Shown in pieces: positions 1 through 12,414 of a DNA stretch of 64,000 nt (position 1 is the stretch's first letter; every line of letters starts with the position of its first letter). This stretch comes from Plantago elongata (taxonomy: Eukaryota > Streptophyta > Magnoliopsida > Lamiales > Plantaginaceae): NCBI GenBank assembly GCA_036897095.1, contig JAYMSP010000023.1, forward strand, positions 53,806 through 117,805, in the 5' to 3' direction. Under the pieces are notes generated by a model. The model had not been told where the DNA came from. It saw nothing but the letters and a program-made list of their open reading frames with translations, and made no database searches. The translations under genes and the position numbers were made by a program.

Positions 1-892
1 AAAGCACAGCTCGTCCAGATACCTCGAGTAGTAAATCACCATGCTGCATGATAACTCTCCCTAATTGCTCATCACTCAAACCCGTCTTCCTTAGTAAATT
101 CATGAGCTCAAGGATCACTGTCCAGTCATAGGAATTTCCTGCAGATATATGCTGCTCGAGCCACTCATTTCCAATGCCTACACTCCACAACTTTCTTAGG
201 GCCTCAACAAACTCCACATATGCACTTTCCTTCAACAAACGAGGGCTTGATGCAAGGATCTTAGAAACAAGAGACTGTCCCAATCCCAATTCCTCAAAAG
301 ACTTGAGCTTTTTACTCAAAACACCATTATCATACCCAAATATCTCTCTAGTTTCCTTGATAAACTTCCCTATCCCTTCCCTCGGAATCCCATAATGCCA
401 CAAAGCATGATAGTTTTGCAACAACAACTTATCATCACGTGAAAACACTGAATTCTGTGGAAGAAGCGGTGTGTACTCAGACAGCTTTAAGCCAATGCTC
501 TCATAAAACAGCTCGTATTCGTCAATAGGAAAAAAGTTCAAGACCCTACTGACAGCCCTGCCCACATCCACCCGGTCTTTGAGTTCCACCTTCTTCAACA
601 CTTTTTCAGAAAACTTGGGGCTATTCTTACTCATGTGCTCAGCTACCATAAACGGTAAATTACAAACCTCGTGCAACTGTTCTAACAGAGCAGCTTCAAC
701 TTCTTTTTGCACAATGTTTGCTAGATTTTTATCATTTCTCCAATTAAACACAGTTTCTGTAGAGCAAAACCTCACAGTGTATGCCCCACTAACATAAAGA
801 TTAGGTTTTGATGAACTAGAAGCGTTTCCACTGAAAATGGTGGAAACCTATCTGACAACATGGCCTGTTCTGAGTTTCTGTAAACTGGTCAT
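1..892 (-). CDS. mTERF-family organellar transcription factor, 5' part only (possible nonsense allele)
   Basis: Read on the minus strand, this stretch stays open from about 847 to the window edge and encodes a leucine-rich, helical protein with several mTERF-type repeats; a typical stretch near 370-390 reads HYGIPREGIGKFIKETREIF. Plant mTERF proteins bind nucleic acid and control transcription or splicing in mitochondria or plastids. The most natural start is the ATG at 892-890, followed by a basic, Ser-rich leader like an organellar transit peptide. However, codon 15 of that frame (850-848) is TAG, after which the frame reopens with more leader-like sequence. The next in-frame Met is codon 82 (649-647), inside the protein. 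A 3' splice site (TTTTCAG ending at 831) could supply an upstream exon, but I found no coding exon to join. The 3' part lies outside the window. Family call is firm; the functional state is unclear. Confidence 0.8.
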
Positions 893-2729
893 GAAGGAAT
901 TGTATGTATGCTGAACATTTATGAAAGGTAAAGCAAAAAGGCAAAAAAGAGAATGAAAGCTGATTTGAAGAGAGAATACTTATCTATGGTCAATTGAGAG
1001 CTCACGTTGATCTACAAAGCTTCAATTCATCTTCTTCCTATCGACAAATTGAGCTTCAATTTCGGCTCAACGGTGAAGCTCATAAACCCTCAGATTTGGG
1101 GTTTTAGCCGATTAGGGTATATTGGCTTATTTCACCCAGACACCAAGTATTATAAATTGCAACTAAAACCCAACAGAATACTTAATAATAAAATGAGTAA
1201 TTTTTTTTTAAGATACGATATTACAAATATAATATTCAGTCGAATAAGTGCTTAGATCGTAATTTCTTTAACTGAAATTTACTGAATTTAACTGAATTTA
1301 ACTGAACTGAACTGAACTGAACTGAACTGAAGTAATGTATAAATTATAACTAAAGTTGTGTTCTCTTCAATTAAGATTTACTGAACTGAACTGGACTGAA
1401 CTGAAGTAAAGTGATTTTCAGTTGAAGAGAACACATCTTAAGTCGAATTGAAATGAACTACACTGAATTGAATTAATTTTCAGTTGAAGAGAACACAACC
1501 TTAACAGTAAAATCTTGGTTTACAGGGTATTTCAACTTGTCACTCGGGTACAAACGCTTTAACATAATTTTTGAAAATGAAAATAGGTTTAAAATAAAAT
1601 ATTATGTTTAGAAACTTGTACATTAAAGATTTAACAAAACTTGCATTAATTTGGAACCGTTAATATAAATTAAATCATAAAAATTATTATTTTTATCTTT
1701 AAATTTTAATGTAATTGTACAATTTACAAGATTAATTACAGGGTTCCAAATTTTTAACTTCAGCTCATTTTGCGGAATATTTTACTTCATCTTATAGCTC
1801 ATCAAGACGAAATGTTCTGAAATGCTAACATTTTATTCACTTTCCTCCAAATTTTTTTTTCAGATTATGTATTATCAAATGCGTTTAGTAAAATCTGAAA
1901 ACGTATGCACTTTGTCAACATTCAACAATGTGAATATGTGATAGTGATACACATTTGAAAGTGGAGCTTTTAATCCATAACTAGAATACCTAAATTACAT
2001 TTATCCTCCATGTTTCTCACTATTATCAATACTGATTTTGGCTTTCCTTATGCATTCATCTAAGTATCTAAAAGATCATTCAAGTCGATGACATTCCAAT
2101 CCAACAGGACGTTACAGAAAATGGTTAGAAGATGCAGACTATGAAAATGTTCAAACTTCAAGATTTCATTCAAGAAATGAGTGTGCAAGCAACGACAGTG
2201 ATGCTACCCGGTGAACCTTGTTCTATCCCGGTCTTCCGTGTAGTTTACGGAAGGAAAAGTAAGAGACACTACACAGACTTGCTAACTGCTACAGTACTAG
2301 AAACACATTCGATGAAGAATGCTCAGCTGCTCAGAAAGCCGCTTCTAACTATCCAGAATACTTTCCCCAGGTCACAAGCATCTCTCTTCCCTTTTTAATA
2401 AGACCTATACACAAGGCACAATTAGAAACGTCAAGAACATATAACATTACTCCGAACTTAGACAGACATGTAACTATAAGCGTAGATAAAAAGAGATTTC
2501 TTTATTGATATACTAATATTAACTTCATTCCAGAGTTGGACCATTAGCTAGGAGATTTCCTGGCATGATGACAAAAATAATTTTGTTGACATGCATATCA
2601 ATTGTACAAGGCAGGTTTGGTTTTGAAGTGTACATAATAAAATAATAATGATGCTACCACAGCTAGCCACGGTACATATAAGTAATTGTGAAGTGTACCT
2701 AAATAAATGAGTTTTGAGGCTTCGAGCAG
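893..2729. other. Spacer between mTERF and UBA2-like genes
   Basis: This stretch includes the likely 5' leader of the mTERF gene (about 893-1180), a fold-back CTGAA-rich repeat (1260-1505) and AT-rich sequence. An open frame at 2132-2398 (plus) has no recognised domain. In a neighbouring frame around 2310-2370 there is a short acidic stretch (FDEECSAAQKAASNYPEYFP) that could be a relic exon, but I could not place it in a family. The last 200 bases before 2730 are probably the 3' UTR of the minus-strand RRM gene. Confidence 0.5.
1261..1505. repeat. CTGAA-rich fold-back (MITE-like) repeat, compound copy
   Basis: Tandem CTGAA/CTGAACTGAA runs are flanked by arms reading GTTGTGTTCTCTTCAA on one side and TTGAAGAGAACACAAC on the other, an inverted repeat typical of a non-autonomous DNA element. 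Two elements appear nested or adjacent here, since the arm motif occurs three times (about 1356, 1419 and 1483). Related copies lie near 19020, 25290, 25775, 31430, 47990 and 50720. Confidence 0.7.
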
Positions 2730-5700
2730 CTATTGGTTTGGCATGTAGTAAGGGTAGCCACCACGACCTGCTTGTGATGGCGGAGTATCTCTTCCATACT
2801 GGTTATAAGGGTACTGCGGCTGGGCAGTGTACGGAGCAATAGGTGCTGCTGGACTTGGGTAGGACCCATAAGGTTGGGGGAAACCGTAACCAGTAGGAGC
2901 CCCAGTCCCAGGATATGGGTTCTGTTGGTATCCATATGTCTGAAGACTCTGAACAGGTACAGGAGCCATAGGTGAATGCTGCTGTGACTGGGTAGCTTTT
3001 CCTTTGTAGTTATCGGCAAGTTTCACTGTGATGTTTCTTCCCTGTGCGAAAGAGAGGGAAGAAAATTAAACTCACTTCTGTTTCGTTTCAACTCAGAAGT
3101 TCCATCTTTGCTAAGGTTTTGTTATATGATACTATCCACTCACCCCGAGAATCTTCTGAGGTTCATCAATAGCTCTCTTTGCTGCCTCCACAGTTGTGAA
3201 AGTAACAAACCCAAAACCACTTCATGGAAATGCACAAATCATCAGCTTTGAAAAAAGTGTCACAAATTAACTAGGCACAAAACCAAAAATAGTAGATGAA
3301 TGATCACCGTGATTTGGCCGTATCCTTGTCATACGCAACAGAACCCTCTTCTATCTCACCGTGCCTCTGGAAAAAGGAGAGCAACAACTCGCTTGTTATC
3401 TCAGGTGACAAACCTCCAACATACAACTTCCTCTGCGCTTGATCAGGGGTAATAGTGGTGCTATTTAAGCCCTCACTTGCAAGGTTGCACACAGCCATGC
3501 GGCCCTAAGGCAAATGTGTAACAGGAGACTCAGCCAAATGATAATGTGCATAATAGGTAGTTAATTTACATACAAATTCAGATTCTATATACTTACATCA
3601 ATCATCTTGCTGGGAGCTTTTAGAGCTTGCTGAGCGGACTCCATGTTTTTAAAGGTAATGAAACCATAACCACGAGACTTGCCTGTAGATTTGTCATAGA
3701 TAACAGAGCCTTCTTCAATGTTGCCATGTTCTTGAAATGCCTACATAAATTACTTGTCTAAGTTGAAGTAATTATAGTAATACATACTAGTAAACACAGA
3801 AGCCATTCGTATTTTTGTTAGACCAACAATCATTTGATACATATCACATGGTGCAGTCACGGAGAGAACACAAACTAGAGTCCGCAAGCATCAATTCACT
3901 CACAGCACATAAAGTTTCTGAAGTGGTATTCCAAGCTAAACCACGAACAAAAAGCTTTCGAAGGGCTGGATCAGCACTTGCAACACTTTTTATTTCTTCA
4001 GCAATAGAAGCATATTGAGAACCTCTTCACGCCAGAACATGCAAACAAGCACACGCACACAATGTCAATCCACACAGCACACCTTTAGCAGAACATGAAA
4101 TCCGCTTCCAGGATAGGAAGCCACATTATGCGCAAACAAGCATCCAAATTACAAACGATACAAAAGTTAAAAAACAATAATGCCACCACGAAAAGTACCA
4201 GCAACACTTTGAAAGGAAACACAAATAGTTTTTCACACCAATATATTGTCAGTTCTTCTATAGAACTGCCAACCCAACACATAGCTACCCCCGATAATAA
4301 TTAAAAAATCAAAGATGTTTCAAAGGGACAAGTAGGCAGGGAAAACTGAAAAACAAAAGAAGTTAGTCGCAGATTTTCACATGACAATCCCAAATTCAAA
4401 TCTTAATAAATGTAAGTCCAGCTAAGTCACCCCATAAAGACTTCCACAGCTCCATGAATCAAATTACATCATGCTCCATTAGTAAAAGTAATATCATAAC
4501 CATTAAAGTTCGTAACCATCAAACGGAGCAGCAATTAAAAATCACCAACTGCACTAACAAAAATGAAATTGCTATTAGCAAACTCATCCTTATATCCTAA
4601 ATTAAGGATAGACCCACTATATCAACACTGTACAAAATGCTAACAAGCTAACCACATCCCAAAACAGTCAAAACCTGAGTAAAACAGACTAACTACATCT
4701 ATTCAGAAACACTGCTGCAATTAAAAAAAAAATTCATGAAATAAACTCCGAGTGAACAAAAACCAAGTGGCTTAGTATTAACCACATTCGTACATCCAAA
4801 TTGAGGACAATCTCACTAAATCAACTAAATAAAAAAATTCTATCAAGCTAACCACAACCTAAACACTCAGACTCAAGGAAAAAAACATACTAACCATAGT
4901 TATTCGATAACACCAGTACAACTAAAGATCCCTAAACTGAACTTGAAGTTAACAAAAGTTAGATATTGTTGGCCAACACATCCCTAACTCCGAAAATTAA
5001 GGAATATCTCACTAAATCAACACATTAAAAACCATTTATCAAGGTAACCACATCCTAAAACACTTAAACTCGAGCAAAACAGACTAGCTCTAGCTATTCA
5101 TCAACATGACTGCAACTAAAATCCCTAAACAATACCAAATGGCTATTAGCAAACACATCCTTATGTCCAAAACTAAGGAAAGTCTATCACTAAATCAACA
5201 CAGTGCAAAGCACTCAAGCGACTACATCCTACCAACTTTAGCTATTCATTTAAACTAAAAATTCACAAAAAACCAAGGGCTATTAGCAAACACATCCTCA
5301 TATCCGAAACTAAGAACAATATCACTAATCAACACAGTACGAACGGTTATCAAGCTAAACCACATCCTGAAACACTCAAACTCGAGTAAAACAGATTAAC
5401 TACACCTACATAACACCACAGTAATTAATAATCCCTAAACTGGACACGAAGTTAGCAAACACATTCGTGCATATCCAAAATCAAGAACAATTTCACTAAA
5501 CCAACACTGAACAAACCGTTAATTACATCCTAAACCACTCAAAGCAAGTAAAACATACTAACTGGTAACTATAGCTATTCGAAAACACTCCCTAAACTGA
5601 ACATAAACCAATGCCCATTGACACTGAAATTAACAACAGCCTCACTAAATCAACACAGTACAAACCGTTACCGAGCTAACTACATCCTAAAACATACTTA

Positions 5701-6310
5701 CTAGTCACTACAGCTGTTCGAAAACACTCCCTAAACTGACTAAAAAAGTCAGAAACCAAATGCCCATTGACACTGATATTAACAATAGTCTCACTAAACC
5801 AGCACAGTACAAACCGTTATCGAACTAACTACACCCTAAACCACTCAAAGCAAGTAAAACATACTAACTGGCGACTACAGCTATTCGAAAACACGAAACT
5901 CTCTAAACTGAACATAAACCAAATGCCCATTGACACTGAAATTAACAGCAGTCCACTAAGTACAAACCGTTACGAGCTAACTACATCATAAACCACTCAA
6001 AGCAAGTAAAACACACTAACTGGTAACAACAACTATTCCAAAACACTCCCTAAACTGAACAGAAATCAAATGCCCGTTAGCAAACTGAAATTAACAACAG
6101 TCTCACTGAATTAACACGACACAGTGCAAATTACAGCTAATCCTAGCGAATGAAGCAAACTTACGCTCTGGAAAGGAGATCAACGAGCTGAGGCTTAGCG
6201 AGCGGCTCCAGAAGCGCACGCAACTCTTCAACAGCGGAAGACGACGGCCTTTCGTCGGAGAATTGACCGTTGCTGATGTCATCTAGCTTCCTCTTCTTCA
6301 CCTCTTCCAT
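2730..6310 (-). CDS. UBP1-associated protein 2 (UBA2)-like RNA-binding protein with two RRMs
   Basis: Six exons (6310-6165, 4024-3904, 3740-3597, 3504-3308, 3219-3144, 3041-2730) join in phase to a 331-residue protein. Residues 1-12 are a basic MEEVKKRKLDD leader. RRM1 spans about 71-148 (RNP2 KLFVRGL, RNP1 KSRGYGFITF) and RRM2 about 163-240 (RNP2 KLYVGGL, RNP1 KSRGFGFVTF). The C-terminal third (about 245-331) is low-complexity Pro/Tyr/Gly/Gln, a likely disordered interaction region. UBA2-type hnRNP-like proteins act in the nucleus, bind U-rich RNA and affect mRNA stability in stress or senescence. At 331 residues it is shorter than Arabidopsis UBA2A/B, so it may be a separate subfamily. Intron 1 is 2.1 kb and is mostly a degenerate tandem array. 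The exon 2 acceptor (GTGAAG, AG at 4026-4025) was chosen because only it keeps phase and yields the conserved GSQYASIAEE stretch. Confidence 0.9.
4615..6130. repeat. Degenerate long-unit tandem repeat inside UBA2-like intron 1
   Basis: A motif close to CACTAAATCAACACAGTAC recurs at about 4615, 4814, 5010, 5188, 5323, 5494, 5643, 5792, 5954 and 6104. The intervals are 199, 196, 178, 135, 171, 149, 149, 162 and 150 bases. Between them other blocks recur in the same order: AAGCTAACCACATCCTAAA, CTCAAACTCGAGTAAAACA, AGCTATTCGAAAACACT and CCCTAAACTGAACAT. Units near the 3' end in + coordinates (5494-6130) are most alike, about 149-150 bases. The array ends about 35 bases from the exon 1 donor. Confidence 0.85.
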
Positions 6311-7449
6311 TTTTGGTTCTCTGGTTTGACGATTTTTGGCTCCTTCGTTCTCGTGCGGCTACTGGACTGTGTATTGAAGAGAGGGAGGAAAAATATCTTT
6401 CTGACTCCAATGCGTTTCGGATTCGGTTCAGGTTTGAATGGGTTCCGGTTAGATTAAGTGTTAACTGTGGTTAGGTTTCGGTTCCGACTCCATTTACTAA
6501 GGGGCTGATTGGTATAGAATTTGAATGGGCATTTTGATGTATTTTGGTGAAATTGTGTTTGAAATGAAAATGAAATGGGGTGTTTGAACTGTATTTTAGG
6601 CTAAATTAGTGTTCGTTGAGCGAAATGGGGTATGTAAATGCTTTTGCCAAACATCCCCTAAGTTAAAAGTCATCCAGAAATAGGAGATTTAATCCGAATA
6701 TTATTTTAAAATTCTTCGATTTTGAAAATTTGAGTTAATCCTAAATCGACCATATTTAACAGAAGTTTTTTATAATTTGATAGTATATCAGATATTTATA
6801 ATCTGAAAATTTCAAGAATTTCAGTTCAATGTTAATAATCGATAAATGCAAGAATTCATTAGGAGAAATGACACTTCAAAATCATGTAAGGGGCTCGATC
6901 TATCACCTGATGCATGTTCGTACCTCCTCCACTCCACCTCCCTAAATTTAGTTGTAATACTTATAAAAACTTGAGAATTCATCTGTATGAAGTTTTAATT
7001 TTTTCTTTGAATCAAGTGTAATGTTGAGTATTGTAAGTTTTCTCCAGGACCATTCATTCATGCCTTGAAAAATCTTCTCAAGTCTTCTCAACAAACTACT
7101 CAGATGTTCTTGAAGAAAACATCTAATGTTCAGAAACTGAAACCAGAATCAGATCATGATCTTGAATTTAACACTTCAACTTAATAAAGATCGAATCATA
7201 TTGTTGATCGTCCATGGCCTCTGATGAGCCATACCCAAGTACACGAGATATGTACCGAATGCCAATTGCAACTTTTTTCTTTTTCGTCTAAAACAATGCA
7301 CAGATTTGTACATATATGCACACTGGAGGAAGAGAACAAAACAAATTCAATGATAAGCTCTTGCTTCAAGGAAGCGTCTGTCTTTACAAAATTTTGCACT
7401 GATGTATGTTTTTATTGCGAAAAAGTAAATGTTCTTCTAAGCATGGCGC
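6311..7449. other. Spacer upstream of UBA2-like gene and downstream of MYB-CC gene
   Basis: Positions 6311 to about 6400 are the probable 5' UTR and core promoter of the minus-strand RRM gene. The rest is AT-rich. The part near 7200-7449 is probably the 3' UTR of the MYB-CC gene. Open frames here on both strands are short and have no recognisable domain. Confidence 0.5.
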
Positions 7450-9483
7450 TTAACTTATCTTGGATGGAAAAATCATTTCATCATCAGAACAATCCAGCAC
7501 AAAAATCTCAGGTTCCTCAAGTGTAGCCGATAAGTTATTAGGACTTTTTCGATCTGCATTGACAGATCCCATAAAACTTTTTGCTGTCTCCTGTTGTTGT
7601 TCAATCATCATTCGCAGCTGCTTCCACTGTTCTTCAATCCTGAGCTGTAGCTCCCGCTGAGTCTGCACATAGTCGAAAACATAATAATTTGAACTTATGC
7701 TCTTTGTTTGATCAATGTTTATATCGTCAAGAATGTGATACTTTTTTTTTTGGGGTGAAGATAGGTGTGGAGATACAATTATTATGCACGAGTTGCAAGT
7801 GGTGAATTCTCATTTGTAATAGGTTTTGATGTTTAGTAGTTTTGTGACTTGAGAGTTTGGTTTGGACGAGTTTTTATCTTGTGTGCATGTTTTCTTGGTA
7901 ATTGTTGAGTCGAGAGCATCACTTGTGCCCTTGGCTATTATCAATAAAATTTTGGCTGTTTAAAAAAAAAATGTTTATATTGTCAGTGGTGTTCTTTTGT
8001 TACCTCTAGTTGCTCATGAAGATGCTTCTGGACATCTATTTGCAGTTTCAGTGCCTCTTTCAGTTGCATACCACTAAAGAAGAAAAGATCACTGAGTTAA
8101 GAACAAAATGTGAACTCCAAAAGGATAAATATCATAAAACAAGTTGTTGGTTGTGAGCCAAGATGGCGATTTTACCTCTTCATATCGTTTTCTTCCACGT
8201 TACTTGCACTTGTTTTCTTCTCAGATTTTCCTGTAGAATTACAAGCAGAAGCAGTAAGATTGATCTCCATAGAAGATTTTTAGATTCTTCTTAATATTAT
8301 TTTAAGTCAAGATGATTACGAAATTCATTTCACAAACGCGTCTGTTATATTCTATGTCAAAGTCTATTCATTGATTGCATCCAGATGAACATGACAGTAT
8401 CATTTATATATTTACAAATTGTCAATTCTTGAAATATAGTACAGGTGTACCTTCAGCAAACTCTGGCATGTACTTTGCGTTTCGATATTTCTACAAAAAC
8501 AACGAGAGAGATATGAATTGAAAGCATGATACAAAACTATAATCAAGTTTTTACTGTAAGTAATGAATCTTGGTACTAGATTCATTCTGTACCTGTAAAT
8601 GGCTTTTGACATGTAAAATAGTGAGTCCCTCTGTATCCATCAGCTTTAGTATCGCCTTAGGAGTCGCCTCTGAGGAACGTACAATCATAGGATCAGTGCG
8701 TTTGTGAGGATTGTTGGAATTTATCAAGCAAAGCAAGGCTAATATCAGAGAAGACTTACTGTCAGGACCACCGAGCTCAGTTACACACTCAACGAATCTG
8801 TCATGAAGATCCTGAGTCCACCTGATTCGTGTCTTGTTTGATGAAGTTGGCCCAGGTGATGTAGAGTTGTTGTTCTGCAGTACTCCAAACTGATCCGTCT
8901 GTCCAAATTGTGCTGCATATGGATTATTTTGTGGTGCCTGTGTGGAGAAAACTCAATTAGATAATGATTGAACTAAGTTGGAATCATCAAGTTCAGATCT
9001 CGATGGACTTACACGAAGATCTTGAGTTGACTCATCAAATTCGCCCAATAACTTGTTCTTCAGATACTGCAGTTGTTCACTTTCTGAAATATTATCAGGT
9101 GGATTTCTGTAAGATCCACTGAACCTCATCAAATGGCTGGCTGGTGATTGAGTTCTCGGAACAATAGGCTGGACTTGAGTCGAAGACTGATCAAACCAGC
9201 CATTTCCAAAAGATGGCAGTCTTGAATAAGCGCTCTTAAAAGAAATGGAGTTGTTTTCTTGAAAATCGCATTGGGGCAAACCCATGAGCACTTCTGTTGC
9301 ATATAAGGCGTTCGAAGCTGATCCAATCCTGCCAATAATCGTGCTGGATGAACTAGGCCAGAGATTGTTGCTTGTTACAGATGTTTGGTTCATGAATCCA
9401 TGAGGTGAAGACTGAGGAAAATAATCAGGAAACTCTGCTGAGAAATCATTCCCAAATCCACAATTCTGATGTAACCTCTTCAT
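7450..9483 (-). CDS. PHR1-like MYB-CC (GARP) transcription factor
   Basis: Seven exons (9483-9013, 8937-8760, 8669-8593, 8490-8451, 8230-8176, 8073-8004, 7662-7450) join in phase to 367 residues. The single MYB/GARP repeat runs about 192-252, from RIRWTQDLHDRFVECV through the ATPKAILKLMDTEGLTILHV stretch and SHLQKYR, and is split by three introns. The MYB-CC coiled coil runs about 274-318 (LKEALKLQIDVQKHLHEQLE followed by QRELQLRIEEQ). The C-terminus is acidic. The N-terminal 157 residues are Ser/Asn/Gln-rich, as in PHL proteins. MYB-CC factors bind P1BS-type GNATATNC sites as dimers and include the phosphate-starvation regulators. The frame is open back to an ATG at 9597, but the start at 9483 (MKRLHQNCGFG) is preferred because the added residues do not look conserved. 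Position beside an mTERF gene matches Arabidopsis At5g06800/At5g06810, so a PHL5-like identity is suggested. Confidence 0.9.
7730..7970 (+). mobile_element. Non-LTR retroposon (LINE-3'-end or SINE-like) with target-site duplication
   Basis: The 241-bp insertion ends in a 9-A tail at 7962-7970. It is flanked by 15-base direct repeats, 7715-7729 and 7971-7985, that differ at one position. The end reads TTATCAATAAAATTTTGGCT before the A-run, like copies near 23690, 24050 and 49830. It sits in intron 6 of the MYB-CC gene, antisense to that gene. Confidence 0.8.
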
Positions 9484-11441
9484 GTCTACGTGAATTCTGG
9501 CTAAAATGAAATGTGTGCGCGGCTGAAGTTTTAGGCCAGTATATGAAGAAAGTACATCGGAATCTTCACGTGCGTGCCCGATTGGCTGGATCCGCACAGC
9601 GCGTGTAACTCGGAAGCAAGAGATGGGATGTGTGGATGATATGAAGGATGGCAGATGAATAGTGATACTTAGAAAATGTTGAAGGTGAAGTTTCTGTCGT
9701 GGAATTCTGTTTTATATGCTTACTAAGTCTTGAGATTTAAGCATGTCAATGTGAACAATTCAAGAAGAGGCTTTAAATTATTCCTTAACAGATAGGTATG
9801 AGTATTGATCTCATTGACAAAAACAAAGCTAAAGTGCCAATTAGGATATAATTGTTATTGGTACAGTTGATGTGTGTACTTTGTCTTCTCCACCATACTA
9901 TAATTTAAAGAATAATGAGAATCATATTAAGATATAGGATTCTTGTGATTTCTTGATAATTAAAGAATAATGTTTGTTTGGCATCTGTGTCAAAAGAAAT
10001 AGTACAGCATATATTCATTCGATCTATTACACTTGTGGTAAGGGCGGAGCCAGGAATAAAATTTCCGGGAAACTGTTTCTCGATTGTGCAGTTGCACACG
10101 CAGTTGCACACTTGATCAATACGAAGATGAATTCGATGATTTGGAACGCGATACTGCCTAGTAGTTGTGTGGGAGAGGGAATCCAGAAGAATTTTTCTGA
10201 AAAGTGTCTCATACTCAGTTGTGTGAAGGCCAGAGAGACAGTAGATAATGTTAGAATGGAACATAAGATTCTAAAACATGAGAGAAATTAAATTAAAGGA
10301 GAGAATAAGGATATAAGAAAAAAAGAGAGATAATGTTTGAAGGATCATTAAGTTTTAAATATGGTAAGATCCTGAAACATGAGGTAAAAGAATAATGGAA
10401 TCACTAGCAAATTTTTTACTGAATGTGAGAAAAATGTGGAGGTTAATAGATACATGTCAAGATCGTTAAGTATATACAGGTGCTATTCAATATCTTAAAA
10501 GTTAAGGTATGTCTTTATTTTCAAAAAAATAATAAAATGTTCTCCAATAATTGAGTAGATTAGAATTCATGTTTCAATATATATTTTCATAAACATTTTT
10601 ATACTTATGGCATTATACAATTTATTTCATTTAAAATGTATGGTTTTGTAGTATAAGTTCACTTCATTTCATTATTGTAAACGACTTACTTTTTATATTC
10701 TAAGTTCACTTCATTTCATTATTGTAAAGAACTTTTTTTCATTTTGTTTCTCAAGATTTAGAATCAATGGTGCCACGAAAAATATCACACAATTATATCA
10801 TACGTGAAGGATCGATCTCGTTAATCCAACAATACAATACATTAAGAATATAAAGGAAAAACAGGAGCTTCGATAGTTCCAAGAGTGAACTCGATGTCAA
10901 GAACAATTGGATCTTTGAATCTTTGCAAAATCAAACAAAAGCAAACAAATTTATCTAGGAATTCCCGATGCTAAACATTTGCTATATAATGAAATTCTAT
11001 CGCAAATTTGCATTTCCAGTATTTTACATGTTACATTAATTCATTCTATCACAAACACATTCGATTGGATTGCGGTACTAAGAAGGATCTTGAGATTATG
11101 GTATGGATTCTGAGTTGTCTGTTTGTCAGAGAGCTCAATTTTCGGATGTTTAAGAAAAGTTCTATAAGTTCTAACGTTGTTGTATTGAAAATATTAGACA
11201 ATTCAAGACAGCTTTATATTATATTAATAATAAGAAGTCAAATATATGTTGCTAGTATTTCTGCACTTACTTAATCAGGGTGGATGGACGGCCATGACAA
11301 AGGGGAAACTATAATTAGCATAAAAACAATGGACAAGCCTCTAATTTTTTTTTTTTAATATAATGTATTTAAGGCTGACCGGGTAGTGATCGATGATTGA
11401 TGAATTAGTGGTAGTTAATTGATCACCTTATTAGTACTGAT

Positions 11442-11520
11442 TTTTTTTTTTTAAACGATTAAAGGGTAACTCGAACCCCGACCTATTAATACAAAGTTTA
11501 ACTAATCGGAGCAAAGAAAG
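11442..11520 (-). mobile_element. tRNA-derived SINE-like copy (partial)
   Basis: On the minus strand a B-box-like GGGGTTCGAGTTACCC is followed by TTTAATCGTTTAAA and an A-run. The upstream GCTCCGATTAGTTAAAC occupies the A-box position. It shares its layout with copies at 15105, 20553, 21029 and 40088. Confidence 0.5.
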
Positions 11521-11955
11521 TACTCGACTCATGCAGTTTAACACTTTGATGAGTTTAGTACTATGTACATAAGAAGTTGGAGTTGATTACTACCTAGTTA
11601 AACATAATTTGTTAACTCTATCATCGAATGTTATGGGCTAGAGGTTAAGTTGCATAATCCTTTCTCTGCATATAATTCATTAATCAGGTCGCATCAAGTA
11701 CACAATAAGATAACATTTTAACCTTGTGATAACTTAGACATTTTTTTGTAAAATCATAAAATTAATGAAGAAAATGTTGTGGACAACTTGACAAATAATG
11801 AGACCATTAGTGCTAATGACATGCTCAATAACATCTTGCTATTGCTGGCAAATTCGAATAAACAAAAGAGATTAGTACGTAATGACTCAGTTTTGCCGAC
11901 TTTCTAATCTATGTTTACTTGATGCTTATCCTTACCATTTTGATCCTATACTTTA

Positions 11956-11982
11956 AAAATAAATAAATAAATAAATAAATAA
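11956..11982. repeat. (AAAT)n microsatellite
   Basis: About six consecutive AAAT units are visible in otherwise AT-rich spacer. Confidence 0.8.
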
Positions 11983-12414
11983 CAATTTACCCTTTAAATA
12001 TTATTTTCCCTACACTATAAATAGTCTCCATGTTGAGGGATTAAAAGAATAGAGTTAATTTATTTGACCTTTAGCGATCATAATATAATTAATAACATAT
12101 GGTACTATGATCTATGTAAATATCATTATTTGACCCTTCTTCCTTGTTCGGTAAGAGGAAACATGTTGTATCAATGGTAGCTTCTGCTTAGAGCAAGGCA
12201 AAGCTTCAAACGTCAATTTTAATGAACTCATAATAATTATAGTATATCAATATCTAAGTGCTTATATTTCCTATTTATAAATTCTTGTCAAATACTAAAA
12301 AATGGTTTATGTTTACAAAAAATGATAAGGTATTATCTGAGCATCTATACGTATTAGGTATTAGCTGAGACGTATTGTAATTGACAAAATACAATAAATT
12401 TTAATTGATCGTGA

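Noticed and set aside
2132-2398. 88-residue plus-strand frame as a protein-coding gene
   Set aside because: No domain, no promoter-like context, and a different frame shows the more protein-like stretch; left as unexplained spacer.
5767-5991. 74-residue frame in UBA2-like intron 1
   Set aside because: It is translated tandem-repeat sequence inside an intron with no protein-like pattern.
9905-10264. 119-residue minus-strand frame with Cys-rich middle
   Set aside because: It overlaps a GGGCGGAGCCAGG transposon-type motif, has no recognisable domain and no splice partners; probably an open frame in repeat sequence.
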